Part shown: positions 28,889 to 38,136 of the stretch, in pieces
How positions within the stretch are numbered: position 1 is the first letter of the stretch
Layout of the letters: each line of letters starts with the position of its first letter
Origin: Amphritea pacifica
GTDB lineage: Bacteria; Pseudomonadota; Gammaproteobacteria; Pseudomonadales; Balneatricaceae
Assembly (NCBI RefSeq): GCF_016924145.1
Contig: NZ_JAFFZO010000022.1
Span: forward strand, 1-47,357
Length of the DNA stretch: 47,357 nucleotides
Reading direction: 5' to 3'
Notes under the pieces: generated by a model
The model's database searches: none
Seen by the model: only the letters and a program-made list of their open reading frames with translations
What the model was told of the DNA's origin: nothing
Program-made: the position numbers and the translations under genes

Positions 28889-30088
28889 TTAGAGCGATGC
28901 GTTGACGGTCAGCATAACGATGTTTTTGCTGTAGTCAGTATTTGCCAGATTTGAATCAGTGTCACTGTACTGATAGTTCAGGGCAAACGTCAGCCAGCGA
29001 CGCATATCGTAATTCAGCCCAAGGTTCAGAGTTGTTGTGTCATCTTTCCGGCCATCTGCTGCGCCTTCATAGGTTTCATTAATGAGACCTATGCCCGCGT
29101 CTGTACTGACAATATCGGTCCAGGCGTGGTTCCAGTTGATGTTGTAACTCTTGGTGTCGATGAAGTCGCCGTTGCCGTTGGCTTCAGCAGCGTTCCGGCT
29201 GGTGCTGACGTCAACCACAGAGTAGGTGCGGGGTGCCCAGCGTATGGCAGCCTCCCAGCTACCGCCAGTGAAATCTTTACGACTGGCGGAGTCAAAGTCT
29301 TTTTCGGTGATACCCAGCTTGATGGTGCCGGTGGTTTTCGCTGTGCCTTCCCAGGTGGCACCCACCAGGTATTTCCAGGCGTTACTATCAAGCGAGTTAG
29401 CCGGATCGACATCGTAGTCGATATCCTTGTTGCGGGCTTCGAACAGGAGTGAAGTCTTGGGCATCACCTGATAATAGAAGACCGCCCCAAGGGTGACTTC
29501 GGTATCGTCCCGCCCCTCAGTGATTGAACGGAAGTTCTGATATTCGCGATCCAGATGCTCGCCATAGAACTGCAGTCGTCCGGTTGCATCCTGGGCGCCG
29601 TACACATAGTTAAAGCTGAGGACCTGGGTATCGTATTCCAGTGGTGCGTCGATGCTGGTGGCTATACCGCCGGTTGCGCTCAGGCCGGTACCCCGGGCTT
29701 CGTGGCCCTTGTTGTATGCCGCCTTGAGGTCGAGGATGCTGCGCTGACTGAATTCCAGGTGGGCATCGGCTGATAGCGCATGATCGGTATAGTTGTCAGC
29801 TGAACTGTTCTGGTGAATACCATGGTTTATCTGGTAGGCCAGGCGGTATGCGTTCAGGCCATCTTCAGCAATCAGCTGAACTGACGGTGACAGAACCGTA
29901 ATCGTCTCATCTTGCTCGTTTGCTGAGGTACTGAAAAAGTTATCATCATAGCCGGTTTGCACTGTCACCATCGGGACAATGCTGATAGCGCCTGCGTCTA
30001 TGCCGGCAGGCTCAATAGCAGCGAATGCAGGCGTAGAAAGAATCAGCGCAGAAGGGGTAAGTATGCTTGCCAAAGTCCGGTTTTTCAT
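28889..30088 (-). CDS. Outer membrane beta-barrel protein of the exopolysaccharide operon
   Basis: 399 residues with a signal peptide (MKNRTLASILTPSALILSTP, cleaved after AFA) and alternating strands ending in an aromatic/short C-terminal strand typical of outer membrane barrels (SKNIVMLTVNASL). It matches the pattern of BBP2-type barrels found in VpsM/EpsL-like proteins (for example VTVQTGYDDNFFSTS, LNLGLNYDMRRWLTFALNYQ). Probable outer membrane exit channel partner of the short Wza-like protein. First gene of the minus-strand operon; AAGGA precedes the ATG by about 10 bases. Confidence 0.75.
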   Translation of the reverse strand: MKNRTLASILTPSALILSTPAFAAIEPAGIDAGAISIVPMVTVQTGYDDNFFSTSANEQDETITVLSPSVQLIAEDGLNAYRLAYQINHGIHQNSSADNYTDHALSADAHLEFSQRSILDLKAAYNKGHEARGTGLSATGGIATSIDAPLEYDTQVLSFNYVYGAQDATGRLQFYGEHLDREYQNFRSITEGRDDTEVTLGAVFYYQVMPKTSLLFEARNKDIDYDVDPANSLDSNAWKYLVGATWEGTAKTTGTIKLGITEKDFDSASRKDFTGGSWEAAIRWAPRTYSVVDVSTSRNAAEANGNGDFIDTKSYNINWNHAWTDIVSTDAGIGLINETYEGAADGRKDDTTTLNLGLNYDMRRWLTFALNYQYSDTDSNLANTDYSKNIVMLTVNASL

Positions 30089-30429
30089 CGGCGGATATCC
30101 TTATATGTGTCCATGCATTGCCATTGTCGTTCAGTGCCTGCGTACTAGCAGGCAGAAAATGAACAGGAGCTTTTCAAAGCGTCAATGTTAGCATGGCTTT
30201 TTTTTCAGTGGTACCAGTGAATGCAGCCAAACAGCGACATTTTGCTATTTATTTGTTGCAGTGCGAAATAAAGTGCGCAGCAACCGGGTTTGACGCTTAT
30301 AGGTCATATACAGTTGAATTGGGTTTATTCTGCGTCAGTTTCAGTGTGCGGAATCTATTATGCTTGGTTTTTCGTTACAGAGTTGTGTAAAAAGAACGAG
30401 TGATTAAAACGTTTTAGTTGGGAAATTCT
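30089..30429. other. Intergenic region between the exopolysaccharide operon and the molybdenum cofactor operon
   Basis: Divergent control region of 340 bp. It has a perfect 7-bp inverted repeat, TGCCTGC-GTACTA-GCAGGCA (30135-30154), 47 bp upstream of the barrel gene; this could be an operator or a leader hairpin of the operon. A possible -10 (TATTAT, 30356-30361) faces moaB without a clear -35. No open frame here looks like a gene. Confidence 0.4.
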
Positions 30430-30984
30430 ATGGCTCACGCAAAAAAAAATGTAGCTTTTCAGTCGTTACAGATCGCGGTGCTGACCGTTTCTGATACCCG
30501 CACCCCGGAGACCGATACCTCGGGGGATGCGCTGGTCGCGGGGTTAACTGACGCCGGGCATCGGTTGGCGGAGCGGGTAATCTGCAAAGATGATGTGTAT
30601 CAGTTGCGGGCGGTAGTCTCTAAATGGATCGCTGATGAGGGGGTCCAGGCGATTCTGGTGACCGGCGGGACGGGTTTTACCCTGCGGGATACCACACCTG
30701 AAGCACTCACCCCGCTGTTTGATAAAGCGATCGAGGGCTATGGTGAGTTGTTTCGTCAACTTTCCTATGAAGAGATCGGTACTTCAACCGTTCAGTCCCG
30801 GGCGTTTGCCGGTGTTGCAAACCGGACGGTGATCTTCTGTATGCCGGGCTCAACCGGCGCCTGTAAAACCGCCTGGAACGGTATTATCCGTGAACAGCTG
30901 GATGCCCGTCATCGCCCCTGTAATTTTGTTGAGATGGTGATGACCGCCAGGCCGGTAGATACCGCGTGTGGGCCGCGCGGATGA
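30430..30984 (+). CDS. moaB: Molybdenum cofactor biosynthesis protein B
   Basis: MogA/MoaB-fold protein that adenylylates molybdopterin, or a paralogue of that enzyme. Motifs: [34 protein letters not shown] and [14 protein letters not shown]. The ATG at 30430 has TTGGGAAA upstream and gives 184 residues. Its stop overlaps the moeA start (ATGA), starting a four-gene cofactor operon. Confidence 0.92.
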   Translation: MAHAKKNVAFQSLQIAVLTVSDTRTPETDTSGDALVAGLTDAGHRLAERVICKDDVYQLRAVVSKWIADEGVQAILVTGGTGFTLRDTTPEALTPLFDKAIEGYGELFRQLSYEEIGTSTVQSRAFAGVANRTVIFCMPGSTGACKTAWNGIIREQLDARHRPCNFVEMVMTARPVDTACGPRG

Positions 30985-32222
30985 GTGTTGGGAGTAAGGG
31001 GTGTGACGCACCCGCACAAACCCTGATGCCGGTTGCTGAAGCGCTGCAAAAGTTGCTGGCAGAGGCGGCTGTAACGGTGACGGTTGAAACGGTCGGTATT
31101 GCCGATGCGCTGGGTCGGGTGCTGGCTGAAGATCAGCGCTCAGTTGTTGATGTCCCCCCCAGAGACAACAGCGCGATGGATGGTTATGCACTGAAGCGTT
31201 CTGATCTTGCCGGAAGTTCGCGGCTGATAGTTTCGCAGCGGATACCGGCGGGGACTGCGCCGGTGCCGTTGCTGTCGGGTACGGCTGCCCGTATCTTTAC
31301 CGGTGCTGAGATTCCGCCAGGCGCTGACGCTGTGGTGATGCAGGAAAATACCACCGCAGGGGAAGGTGATGGTCAGTCCTGGGTTGAGGTTCATGAGGTC
31401 CCTGCTGCGGGTAATAACATCCGGCCACAGGGGCAGGATATTCAAACCGGTCAGGTGGTGATGCCTGCGGGTACGCGGCTTCAGGCTGCCCATATCGGTG
31501 TGCTGGCCTCGGTGGGTATTGCCTCCGTTAAGGTTTACCGTCGTTTGAAAGTGGCTGTACTGGCAACGGGAGATGAGCTGGTAACTCCCGGTAACCCGCT
31601 GCAGCCGGGACAGATCTATAATTCAAACCTCTATACTCTTCACGGATTGTTACAGGCGCTGGGGTGCGACATTATTGATCTGGGGATTGTTGAAGATACT
31701 TTGGAGGGGACAAAGGCGGCACTGAAGCAGGCGTCTGAACAGGCGGATTGCATCATCAGTAGTGGCGGCGTTTCGGTGGGTGAAGAGGACCATGTTAAAG
31801 CTGCCGTTGAATCGCAGGGCGAGCTCAGACTCTGGAAAATGGCGATCAAACCCGGGAAGCCGATGGCTTTTGGCTATGTTAATGGCAAACCTATACTGGG
31901 GTTGCCGGGTAATCCGGCGGCCGTTCTGGTGACATTCTGTATACTGGCGCGGCCATTTTTGCTGCGGTTGATGGGGGTTGCCTCAGTGACACCTATAAGT
32001 TTTCCTGTAGCGGCCGGTTTCAACCGGGCAAGGCCCATCGGTCGTCAGGAGTATCTGCGGGTTCAGCTAAGTGATGGCAGGGCTGTGCTGGGGTCTAGTC
32101 AAAGCTCCGGTGTGTTAAGCTCCTCTGTAACAGCGGCCGGTTATCTTGTGGTGCCGCCCGGTACGGTTGTTGTTGAAGGTGATTATCTGATCTTTATTCC
32201 CTTTAGTGACGTTATGAATTAA
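30981..32222 (+). CDS. moeA: Molybdopterin molybdenumtransferase
   Basis: Inserts molybdate into adenylylated molybdopterin. 413 residues from the ATG at 30981. It has the MoeA signatures [62 protein letters not shown] and [22 protein letters not shown]. Coupled to moaB by a 4-base overlap. Confidence 0.94.
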   Translation: MSVGSKGCDAPAQTLMPVAEALQKLLAEAAVTVTVETVGIADALGRVLAEDQRSVVDVPPRDNSAMDGYALKRSDLAGSSRLIVSQRIPAGTAPVPLLSGTAARIFTGAEIPPGADAVVMQENTTAGEGDGQSWVEVHEVPAAGNNIRPQGQDIQTGQVVMPAGTRLQAAHIGVLASVGIASVKVYRRLKVAVLATGDELVTPGNPLQPGQIYNSNLYTLHGLLQALGCDIIDLGIVEDTLEGTKAALKQASEQADCIISSGGVSVGEEDHVKAAVESQGELRLWKMAIKPGKPMAFGYVNGKPILGLPGNPAAVLVTFCILARPFLLRLMGVASVTPISFPVAAGFNRARPIGRQEYLRVQLSDGRAVLGSSQSSGVLSSSVTAAGYLVVPPGTVVVEGDYLIFIPFSDVMN

Positions 32223-32276
32223 CCCTGAGTGACGGCGTTTGAGTTGCTCAGGTTGGTGTGTGTGCAGGTATTTTAA

Positions 32277-32522
32277 ATGGTAAATGTGCTTTTTTTTGCG
32301 TCCCTGCGTGAAACGCTGGGCGTTGCTCAGCTGAGTCATCCGCTGGACACGAGAGTGACTGCAGGAGAGCTTCTTGAGCAGTTGAAGGGCCAGGATGCTG
32401 AGTGGCAAAAGGCGCTGGATGGTCAGTTGCTCTGCTCAATTAATCAGGACATTGTGCCGTTAGACACGATTGTTTCTGATGGCGATGAGGTCGCTTTTTT
32501 CCCACCTGTGACCGGCGGTTGA
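32277..32522 (+). CDS. moaD: Molybdopterin synthase sulfur carrier subunit
   Basis: 81-residue ubiquitin-like protein ending in the required Gly-Gly (FFPPVTGG), whose C-terminus is thiocarboxylated to deliver sulfur to the cofactor precursor. It begins MVNVLFFASLRETLG. The stop codon shares one base with the mobA start. The catalytic partner moaE is not in the window. Confidence 0.9.
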   Translation: MVNVLFFASLRETLGVAQLSHPLDTRVTAGELLEQLKGQDAEWQKALDGQLLCSINQDIVPLDTIVSDGDEVAFFPPVTGG

Positions 32523-33109
32523 TGCTGTTGGATGTTGTGATTCTGGCAGGCGGCGAAGGTCGCCGTATGGGTGGGCGTGATAAGGGGCTGGTGCCGTTTC
32601 AGTCGCAACCACTGGTGGCGTTTGCCGTTCAGTTGGTGCGGCCGGTTGCGGACAGGGTGGTGATCAGCTGTAACCGGCACCTGCCTGAATATGCGGCGCT
32701 CGCTGATCAGGTGGTGGAAGACTCGCTGGAGGGTTTTCAGGGGCCTTTAGCGGGAATTCTGGCGGGGCTCAGGGTGAGTCACTCGGATCAGGTGCTGGTG
32801 CTGCCCTGTGATACCCCGTTGCTGGAGGCGGCGTTGATAAAGCGTCTGTTGACGGCTGCAGCGGCCTCTCCTGAATCAATTATCGTATTGTCTGAAGGTG
32901 ATAAGCTGCACCCGTTGCATGCGGTGATCCCCAGGAGGCTTGCAGATGATCTTGAGCGCTGGCTGACCGCTGGGCAGCGGGCGGTGCAGCGCTGGATGCG
33001 TAATCATCCGTTGCAGCTAATCGATATTTCCGATCTGTCTGAGCAGTTATGTAATCTCAATACCATTCAGGAGCTTAAATCTCTTGAGGCGTTAAAGTCG
33101 GTACGATAA
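32522..33109 (+). CDS. mobA: Molybdenum cofactor guanylyltransferase
   Basis: Attaches GMP to molybdopterin to form the bis-MGD cofactor. N-terminal nucleotidyltransferase motif LAGGEGRRMGGRDKGLVPF, then SCNRHLPEY and LPCDTPLL. The ATG at 32522 gives 195 residues. Last gene of the cofactor operon. Confidence 0.93.
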   Translation: MLLDVVILAGGEGRRMGGRDKGLVPFQSQPLVAFAVQLVRPVADRVVISCNRHLPEYAALADQVVEDSLEGFQGPLAGILAGLRVSHSDQVLVLPCDTPLLEAALIKRLLTAAAASPESIIVLSEGDKLHPLHAVIPRRLADDLERWLTAGQRAVQRWMRNHPLQLIDISDLSEQLCNLNTIQELKSLEALKSVR

Positions 33110-33135
33110 GCGGGCGATTTTCTGTCTGAACGCTG

Positions 33136-33141
33136 TATAAT
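33136..33141 (+). promoter_or_regulatory. Possible -10 element for the GDT1-family gene
   Basis: A perfect TATAAT lies 34 bases before the ATG at 33175, in the 65-bp gap after mobA. No good -35 is present at 16-18 bp, so the assignment is tentative. Confidence 0.35.
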
Positions 33142-33174
33142 CGCCGGCATTTTGATAATTAAGGGGTTAACTGG

Positions 33175-33756
33175 ATGGATCAGTTGGTAAGCATGGCCGG
33201 GGCTTTTTTGCTGGTGTTTCTGGCTGAATTTGGTGATAAGAGTCAACTGGTCTGTATGACACTGGCGACCCGTTATCGCGCTTTACCTGTGCTGCTTGCG
33301 GCTGTTGTTGCCTTTGCTGTTCTGAATCTGCTGGCTGTACTGGTCGGTTCAGTGGCTGCAACCTGGTTGCCTCGTCCGCTTGTTTTGGCGGTGGTTGCGC
33401 TGTTGTTTCTCTGGTTTGGTATTCAGTCGTTCAGAAACGGCGAGGATGACGAGGATGGCAGTGTTTCAGTCTCTGTTAAGAGCGTTTTTATATCGGTGCT
33501 GCTGATGCTGTTTTTGGCAGAGCTGGGTGATAAAACGCAGCTGGCGGTGATGGGGCTGGCCAGTGCTGAGCCTGCTCTGCCGGTCTGGGCCGGTGCGACC
33601 CTGGCGCTGGTATCGACTTCTGCGCTGGGGATTCTGGCGGGTAGAGCGCTGATGCGTTATGTCTCGATCACCTGGCTGCACCGGGCATCGGGGGGATTGT
33701 TTGTGGTGTTTGCCCTGTATGCTGGTACGGAAGCTGTATTGTTGGTGGCAGGATAG
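33175..33756 (+). CDS. TMEM165/GDT1 family cation transporter
   Basis: 193-residue inner-membrane protein of six helices, made of two similar halves each with the family motif ExGDK(S/T): LAEFGDKSQL near residue 17 and LAELGDKTQL near 118. Bacterial members are linked to manganese export; the ion here is inferred. AAGGGGTTAACTGG upstream gives a usable ribosome binding site. Confidence 0.88.
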   Translation: MDQLVSMAGAFLLVFLAEFGDKSQLVCMTLATRYRALPVLLAAVVAFAVLNLLAVLVGSVAATWLPRPLVLAVVALLFLWFGIQSFRNGEDDEDGSVSVSVKSVFISVLLMLFLAELGDKTQLAVMGLASAEPALPVWAGATLALVSTSALGILAGRALMRYVSITWLHRASGGLFVVFALYAGTEAVLLVAG

Positions 33757-33783
33757 GGCGGAGCGGTCTGCTCGGGGTTTGAG

Positions 33784-34161
33784 ATGTTAATTGGTTTTCT
33801 GATTTTACTGTTGTTTCAGTTTGCCGGAGAGCTTATTGTAGTTGTCTCCGGCTTGCCTGTGCCCGGGCCTGTGGTGGGGATGGTACTGTTGCTGGCAGGA
33901 TTGATAGCCAAAGGTGATGTGCCTGACTATTTGCGGATTCCCAGTGAGGCGCTGTTGAAACATCTTGCACTGCTGTTTGTGCCAGCGGGGGTGGGGCTGA
34001 TGACCCATTTGGGCTTGCTGCAGCAGGACTGGCTGGCGATTCTGGCTGCCCTGATTATCAGTACTGCGCTGACAATCGTTGTCACCGCGCTGATTCTTAA
34101 TCCTTCGGCCAGAAAGCTGCAGGCACTGAGTCAGAGTGAACCTGGCGAGGGTGATTGCTAA
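33784..34161 (+). CDS. lrgA: CidA/LrgA family holin-like protein
   Basis: 125-residue membrane protein with four hydrophobic segments and the conserved LPVPGPVVGMVLLL and HLALLFVPAGVGLM. This family acts with LrgB in envelope control or small-metabolite export. Its stop overlaps the lrgB start by one base. Confidence 0.88.
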   Translation: MLIGFLILLLFQFAGELIVVVSGLPVPGPVVGMVLLLAGLIAKGDVPDYLRIPSEALLKHLALLFVPAGVGLMTHLGLLQQDWLAILAALIISTALTIVVTALILNPSARKLQALSQSEPGEGDC

Positions 34162-34871
34162 TGGAGTTCTGGACCTTCTTTGCGGCCAGGCCGCTGATGT
34201 GGCTGATCGTGACGATTACCACCTTTATCGCCACCTCCTGGCTCAACCGTCGCCTCGGAGGCACGCCATTGCTGCATCCGGTGCTGGTGTCGCTATTCCT
34301 GATTATTGTGTTTCTGCTGCTCACCGGGACCTCCTATGAAACCTACTTTGAGGGGGCACAGTTTATCCACTTTTTGCTGGGGCCTGCGACAGTGGCGCTG
34401 GCAGTGCCGCTGTTTGATCATTTTGAGCGGGTGAAAAAGCTGCTGCTGCCGTTAATGCTGGCGTGTATGGCAGGTGCTGTGACCGCAGCAGTCTCTGCGC
34501 TGCTGGTAGCTCAGGCGCTTGATGCCTCGCTTGGCACTTTGCTGTCTATTGCGCCTAAGTCGGTTACCTCTGCCATTGCCATTGGCGTGGCGGAAAAGTT
34601 GGGAGGGTATCCATCACTGGCGTCGGGGCTGGTGCTGATTACCGGAGCGTTGGGATGTATGCTGGCACCGCCGATCTATCGCATTCTCAATATTACTGAT
34701 GAGGCGGTTAAGGGGTTTACCCTGGGGGTGTCGGCGCACGGGATGGGCACCGCCTTTGCCTTTGAGTACGGCTTGATGGCGGGGGCTTTTGGTGGGCTGG
34801 CCATGGGGATGACCGGCGCATTTACGGCGTTTATGCTACCCCTGCTGGTGTCGTTGCTGGGGATAGGGTAA
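34161..34871 (+). CDS. lrgB: LrgB family protein
   Basis: 236-residue polytopic membrane protein, partner of LrgA. Signatures are LGGTPLLHPVLVS, FLLGPATVALAVPL, SIAPKSVTSAIAI and the glycine-rich SAHGMGTAFAFE. The start at 34161 is chosen from the TAATG overlap with lrgA. Confidence 0.9.
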   Translation: MEFWTFFAARPLMWLIVTITTFIATSWLNRRLGGTPLLHPVLVSLFLIIVFLLLTGTSYETYFEGAQFIHFLLGPATVALAVPLFDHFERVKKLLLPLMLACMAGAVTAAVSALLVAQALDASLGTLLSIAPKSVTSAIAIGVAEKLGGYPSLASGLVLITGALGCMLAPPIYRILNITDEAVKGFTLGVSAHGMGTAFAFEYGLMAGAFGGLAMGMTGAFTAFMLPLLVSLLGIG

Positions 34872-35422
34872 AGGCGCTCGGACAACGGGCTCCTGCTTTA
34901 CAGGTTTATCGCCTCTGGTGCCCAAAGGGCATGCTAAAGGGGCTCCTACGAGGCGGAATGTATGGTAGGAGCGGCATCTTGCCGCGATAAAATCATCAGC
35001 GGGCAGCGTGGCAGATCGCTTGCCACGAGGGCGCGCCTCCTACGAGGGCAGTTTTTTCGGACTGCGGATAAGCGCAGTGCTCGGACAGCGGACTTCGGCT
35101 CTTTAGGCTTATCGCCCCGGGACGGGGCTCCTACGGGGCGAAATGGATTGTAGGGGCGGCATTACTATGCCCTTTGGATACCTGCCGCGATAAAATCATC
35201 AGCAAGCACCGGGTAAATCGATCGCCGCGAGGGTGCGCCTCCTGCAATGGCTGCTTTTTCGGGCGTCGAACAAGCGAAGCGTTCGGACACGCGAAGCAAC
35301 CGGACTTCAGACCTCGGCTCTTATCCCTTTGTTGCGTTGCAAAACCCGTGGGCTGGGAGTAAAGTGCCCAACCTTCTTTTACCTCTTTAAATCAGAACTA
35401 GTTTGAATGGTACGGTTTCGGT
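34872..35422. repeat. Family C REPs and a diverged 120-bp duplicate
   Basis: REP family C members, with modules at 34919-34936 (TGCCCAAAGGGCATGCTA, next to a CGCCTCTGG arm) and, reversed, at 35163-35180 inside the other REP member (GCGGCAT | CCTGCCGCG). An uninterrupted CCCCGGGACGGGGC lies near 35115-35130. Bases at about 34984-35103 and 35190-35325 are diverged copies of one another (GATAAAATCATCAGC through CGGCTCTT). No gene seen. Confidence 0.75.
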
Positions 35423-36532
35423 ATGACCCCTATTGATCGTTATAAAAAAGATCTTGAACGTGAAGATTTCTCCTATGATGCGGCTCAGGAACTGGCGGTA
35501 AAGCATCTGCAACGTCTTTATGATGATCTGGTGGCTAAGCAGGTTCAGCCAAAACCGAAGGGGTTGATGGGGCGGTTATCCACTAAGCTGAAAAAAACGC
35601 AGGTTGAGCCGGTAAAGGGATTGTATTTCTGGGGTGGCGTTGGGCGGGGTAAAACCTATCTGATGGATACCTTTTATGACAGCCTGCCGTTTGAGAATAA
35701 AGAGCGGACCCATTTTCACCGTTTTATGCAGCGGGTGCATAAAGAGTTAAAACTGCTGGATGGTACATCCAACCCGCTGGTGGCCATCGGTAAGAAGTAT
35801 GCCAGTGAGTTTCAGATTATCTGCTTCGATGAGTTCTTTGTTACCGATATTACCGATGCAATGATTCTCGGTGGCTTGCTGGAGGAGTTGTTTAAGAACG
35901 GTGTGTCCCTGGTGGCCACTTCGAATATTGTACCTGACGGGCTGTACGAGAACGGCCTGCAGCGCGCACGTTTTCTGCCAGCAATCGATATGCTGAATAA
36001 GTATACCGAGGTGGTGAATGTTGATAGCGGTGTTGATTACCGCCTGCGTACTCTGGAACAGGCGGAGCTCTACCACTATCCGCTTGATACAGCTGCTGAT
36101 CTGAGTCTGAACTCAAGTTTCGAGAGCCTGGCGCCGGACCTTCAGGAGGTTGTGGAGGGTTGTACACTGGAGATTAATGGTCGTGATATCAAAGCGCGCC
36201 GCTGTTGTGAAGATGTGGTCTGGTTTGATTTTAAAGAGTTGTGTGAAGGGCCGCGCAGCCAGAATGACTATATCGAGCTGGGTAAGATCTTTCATGCGGT
36301 GCTGATCAGTAATGTGCCTCAGCTGGGGCGTAGTAATGATGATGCCGCCCGCCGTTTCGTCAATCTGGTGGATGAGTTTTATGACAGTGGGGTTAAGCTG
36401 ATCCTCTCGGCGGAAAAATCGATCCATGAGATCTACAGTGAAGGCCGGCTTGAGTTTGAAATACAGCGTACTCAGAGTCGACTGCTAGAGATGCAATCTC
36501 ACGAATATCTGGCGAAAGAGCACCGGGCTTAA
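35423..36532 (+). CDS. zapE: Cell division protein ZapE (AFG1-like ATPase)
   Basis: 369-residue AFG1-type P-loop ATPase that in E. coli associates with the Z ring. Walker A is WGGVGRGKTYLMD, Walker B is IICFDEFFVTD, and FHRFMQRVH and VATSNIVPDGLYENGLQR are family motifs. Upstream of rplM, as in many gammaproteobacteria. Confidence 0.93.
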   Translation: MTPIDRYKKDLEREDFSYDAAQELAVKHLQRLYDDLVAKQVQPKPKGLMGRLSTKLKKTQVEPVKGLYFWGGVGRGKTYLMDTFYDSLPFENKERTHFHRFMQRVHKELKLLDGTSNPLVAIGKKYASEFQIICFDEFFVTDITDAMILGGLLEELFKNGVSLVATSNIVPDGLYENGLQRARFLPAIDMLNKYTEVVNVDSGVDYRLRTLEQAELYHYPLDTAADLSLNSSFESLAPDLQEVVEGCTLEINGRDIKARRCCEDVVWFDFKELCEGPRSQNDYIELGKIFHAVLISNVPQLGRSNDDAARRFVNLVDEFYDSGVKLILSAEKSIHEIYSEGRLEFEIQRTQSRLLEMQSHEYLAKEHRA

Positions 36533-36840
36533 GAGTAGTTGTCAGACGCGGCTTCGCCGCTTGCTAGTGGTTAGACGTCGCTGCGCGACTTGTTAGATAA
36601 GAAAAGTCACCGTTGGTGGCTTTTTTGTAGGAGTGGCATCTGGCCGTGATTGGGAATGGGGCTTCTGCGGTGTTGAATGAATGTGTAGGAGGTGTGCCCT
36701 CACGCCGATGGGGTGTTCGAGGTTTAATCGCGGCGAGGTACTCAGAGGGGGTGCTAGCGTCGCTCTCACGTGAAGTGCAGGTTTTGTTGCTTTTGCTTTT
36801 TCTAGCAAGCGACGAAGTCGCGTTCTAACAACTAACAACT
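36533..36840. repeat. Inverted pair of a fourth REP-like repeat enclosing a family B/C-like REP
   Basis: Left copy 36538-36567 (GTTGTCAGACGCGGCTTC, then GCCGCTTGCTAG) is the reverse complement, with a few changes, of 36802-36832. A shortened copy lies at 36570-36595. Between them are the zapE terminator and degenerate REP arms, with an 18-bp module at 36739-36756 (TACTCAGAGGGGGTGCTA) between GGCGAGG and GCGTCGCTCTCAC. Confidence 0.65.
36602..36626 (+). terminator. Rho-independent terminator after zapE
   Basis: GTCACC-GTT-GGTGGC hairpin (36606-36620) preceded by AAAA and followed by TTTTTT. Confidence 0.65.
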
Positions 36841-36848
36841 ATTTTTTA

Positions 36849-36877
36849 TTGGCATCTTTTTTAACTTGCAGTATAAT
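36849..36877 (+). promoter_or_regulatory. Promoter of rplM-rpsI
   Basis: TTGGCA (36849-36854), 17-bp spacer, and a perfect TATAAT (36872-36877), as expected for a strongly expressed ribosomal protein operon. The transcript would start near 36884, leaving a leader of about 127 bases. Confidence 0.75.
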
Positions 36878-36883
36878 CCGCGC

Positions 36884-37010
36884 TCCTTCGGATAGGTCCG
36901 GGGATTTTTGACGTTGCAGACTGTGGTTTGCAACCAATAATTATAAGGTCGTCGATCACCGTTAACGCTTTGTTATAGCGGGATCAGACTGATGTATAGG
37001 TAAATTTATC
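36884..37010 (+). promoter_or_regulatory. 5' leader of rplM-rpsI, possible autoregulatory structure
   Basis: The long leader can form a hairpin GTTGCA (36913-36918) with TGCAAC (36929-36934) and a smaller one CGCT/AGCG near 36965-36980 before the ribosome binding region. L13 is known to repress its own mRNA in E. coli; whether this leader does the same is inference. Confidence 0.35.
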
Positions 37011-37439
37011 ATGACTACATTTAGCGCCAAGCCTGCAGAGGTTAAACGCGACTGGTATGTTATCGACGCTGAGGGTAAAACTCTGGGTCGTATGGCTACT
37101 GAAATCGCTCGTCGCCTGCGTGGCAAGCATAAAGCAGAATACACTCCTCACGTTGATACTGGTGATTACATCATCGTTATCAATGCTGAAAAAGTTAACG
37201 TAACCGGTAATAAGCGTAAGGACAAAATGTACTATCGCCACACTGGTTACCCGGGTGGTCTGCGTGAAACTTCTTTCGAGAAGATGGTTGAAACTCATCC
37301 AACACGCACCATCGAACTGGCCGTTAAAGGTATGCTACCTAAAGGTCCCCTGGGTCGTGCTATGTACACTAAGATGAAAGTGTACGCTGGTGCAGAACAT
37401 CCGCATGCGGCTCAACAGCCACAAGAACTGAACGTCTAA
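37011..37439 (+). CDS. rplM: 50S ribosomal protein L13
   Basis: 142 residues starting [20 protein letters not shown], with [31 protein letters not shown] and the C-terminal [20 protein letters not shown]. Large-subunit assembly protein. Followed by rpsI after 13 bp in the usual operon. Confidence 0.98.
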   Translation: MTTFSAKPAEVKRDWYVIDAEGKTLGRMATEIARRLRGKHKAEYTPHVDTGDYIIVINAEKVNVTGNKRKDKMYYRHTGYPGGLRETSFEKMVETHPTRTIELAVKGMLPKGPLGRAMYTKMKVYAGAEHPHAAQQPQELNV

Positions 37440-37452
37440 GGGGCAGGTCAAT

Positions 37453-37845
37453 ATGTCTTCAACTCAGTATTACGGCACAGGCCGTCGTAAGTCCTCAACT
37501 GCACGCGTATTCCTGCGTCCAGGTACAGGTAAAATTACCGTTAACCAGCGTGAACTTGATGTTTACTTCGGTCGCGAAACTGCTCGCATGATCGTTCGTC
37601 AGCCTCTGGAGCTGACAGGTAACACTGAAAAGTTCGATGTTTACATTACCGTTAAAGGCGGTGGTGGCTTCGGTCAGGCTGGTGCGATCCGTCACGGTAT
37701 TACCCGTGCGCTGATGGAGTATGATGAAACTCTGCGTCCAGAACTGCGTGCTGCTGGTTTTGTTACCCGCGATGCCCGTGAAGTTGAGCGTAAGAAAGTG
37801 GGTCTGCGTAAAGCACGTAAGAAGCCACAGTTCTCCAAGCGTTAA
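37453..37845 (+). CDS. rpsI: 30S ribosomal protein S9
   Basis: 130 residues with [36 protein letters not shown] and the basic C-terminal tail KKPQFSKR that reaches the P site of the 30S subunit. Confidence 0.98.
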   Translation: MSSTQYYGTGRRKSSTARVFLRPGTGKITVNQRELDVYFGRETARMIVRQPLELTGNTEKFDVYITVKGGGGFGQAGAIRHGITRALMEYDETLRPELRAAGFVTRDAREVERKKVGLRKARKKPQFSKR

Positions 37846-37879
37846 TTCGCTGCGATACAGTATCTGTATCGCCCAGAGA

Positions 37880-37915
37880 AACGCCCGTGCCAGAAATGGT
37901 CCGGGCGTTTTTTTT
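37880..37915 (+). terminator. Rho-independent terminator after rpsI
   Basis: ACGCCCG and CGGGCGT arms with an inner GCCA-GAAA-TGGT stem, followed by eight Ts. The rest of the gap to petA (37916-38136) shows nothing I can assign. Confidence 0.9.
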
Positions 37916-38136
37916 GCTTTCCTTTGTGCTGCTGTGGGATGAGGTCAAGAGTCGGTCGACTATAGGCGTAAAAAGGCGGTTTTGGCTGGAATTAGCCTTG
38001 TAAGAAGGGGTGAATTTCATTACTATTTGTGCCATTTTAAAAATCCGTTAATTCGGTATTCATTACTGAGCAACCGGAAAATTGTTGCGCTGCAATAGCG
38101 CAGGGGTCAAAGGTTGAGTGAGGGGAGATAATCTTA

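Noticed and set aside
30300-30429. Molybdenum cofactor riboswitch upstream of moaB
   Set aside because: I could not find the conserved pairing or loop sequences of that class in the leader.
33110-33174. Manganese (yybP-ykoY) riboswitch before the GDT1-family gene
   Set aside because: The gap is only 65 bp and lacks the conserved loops.
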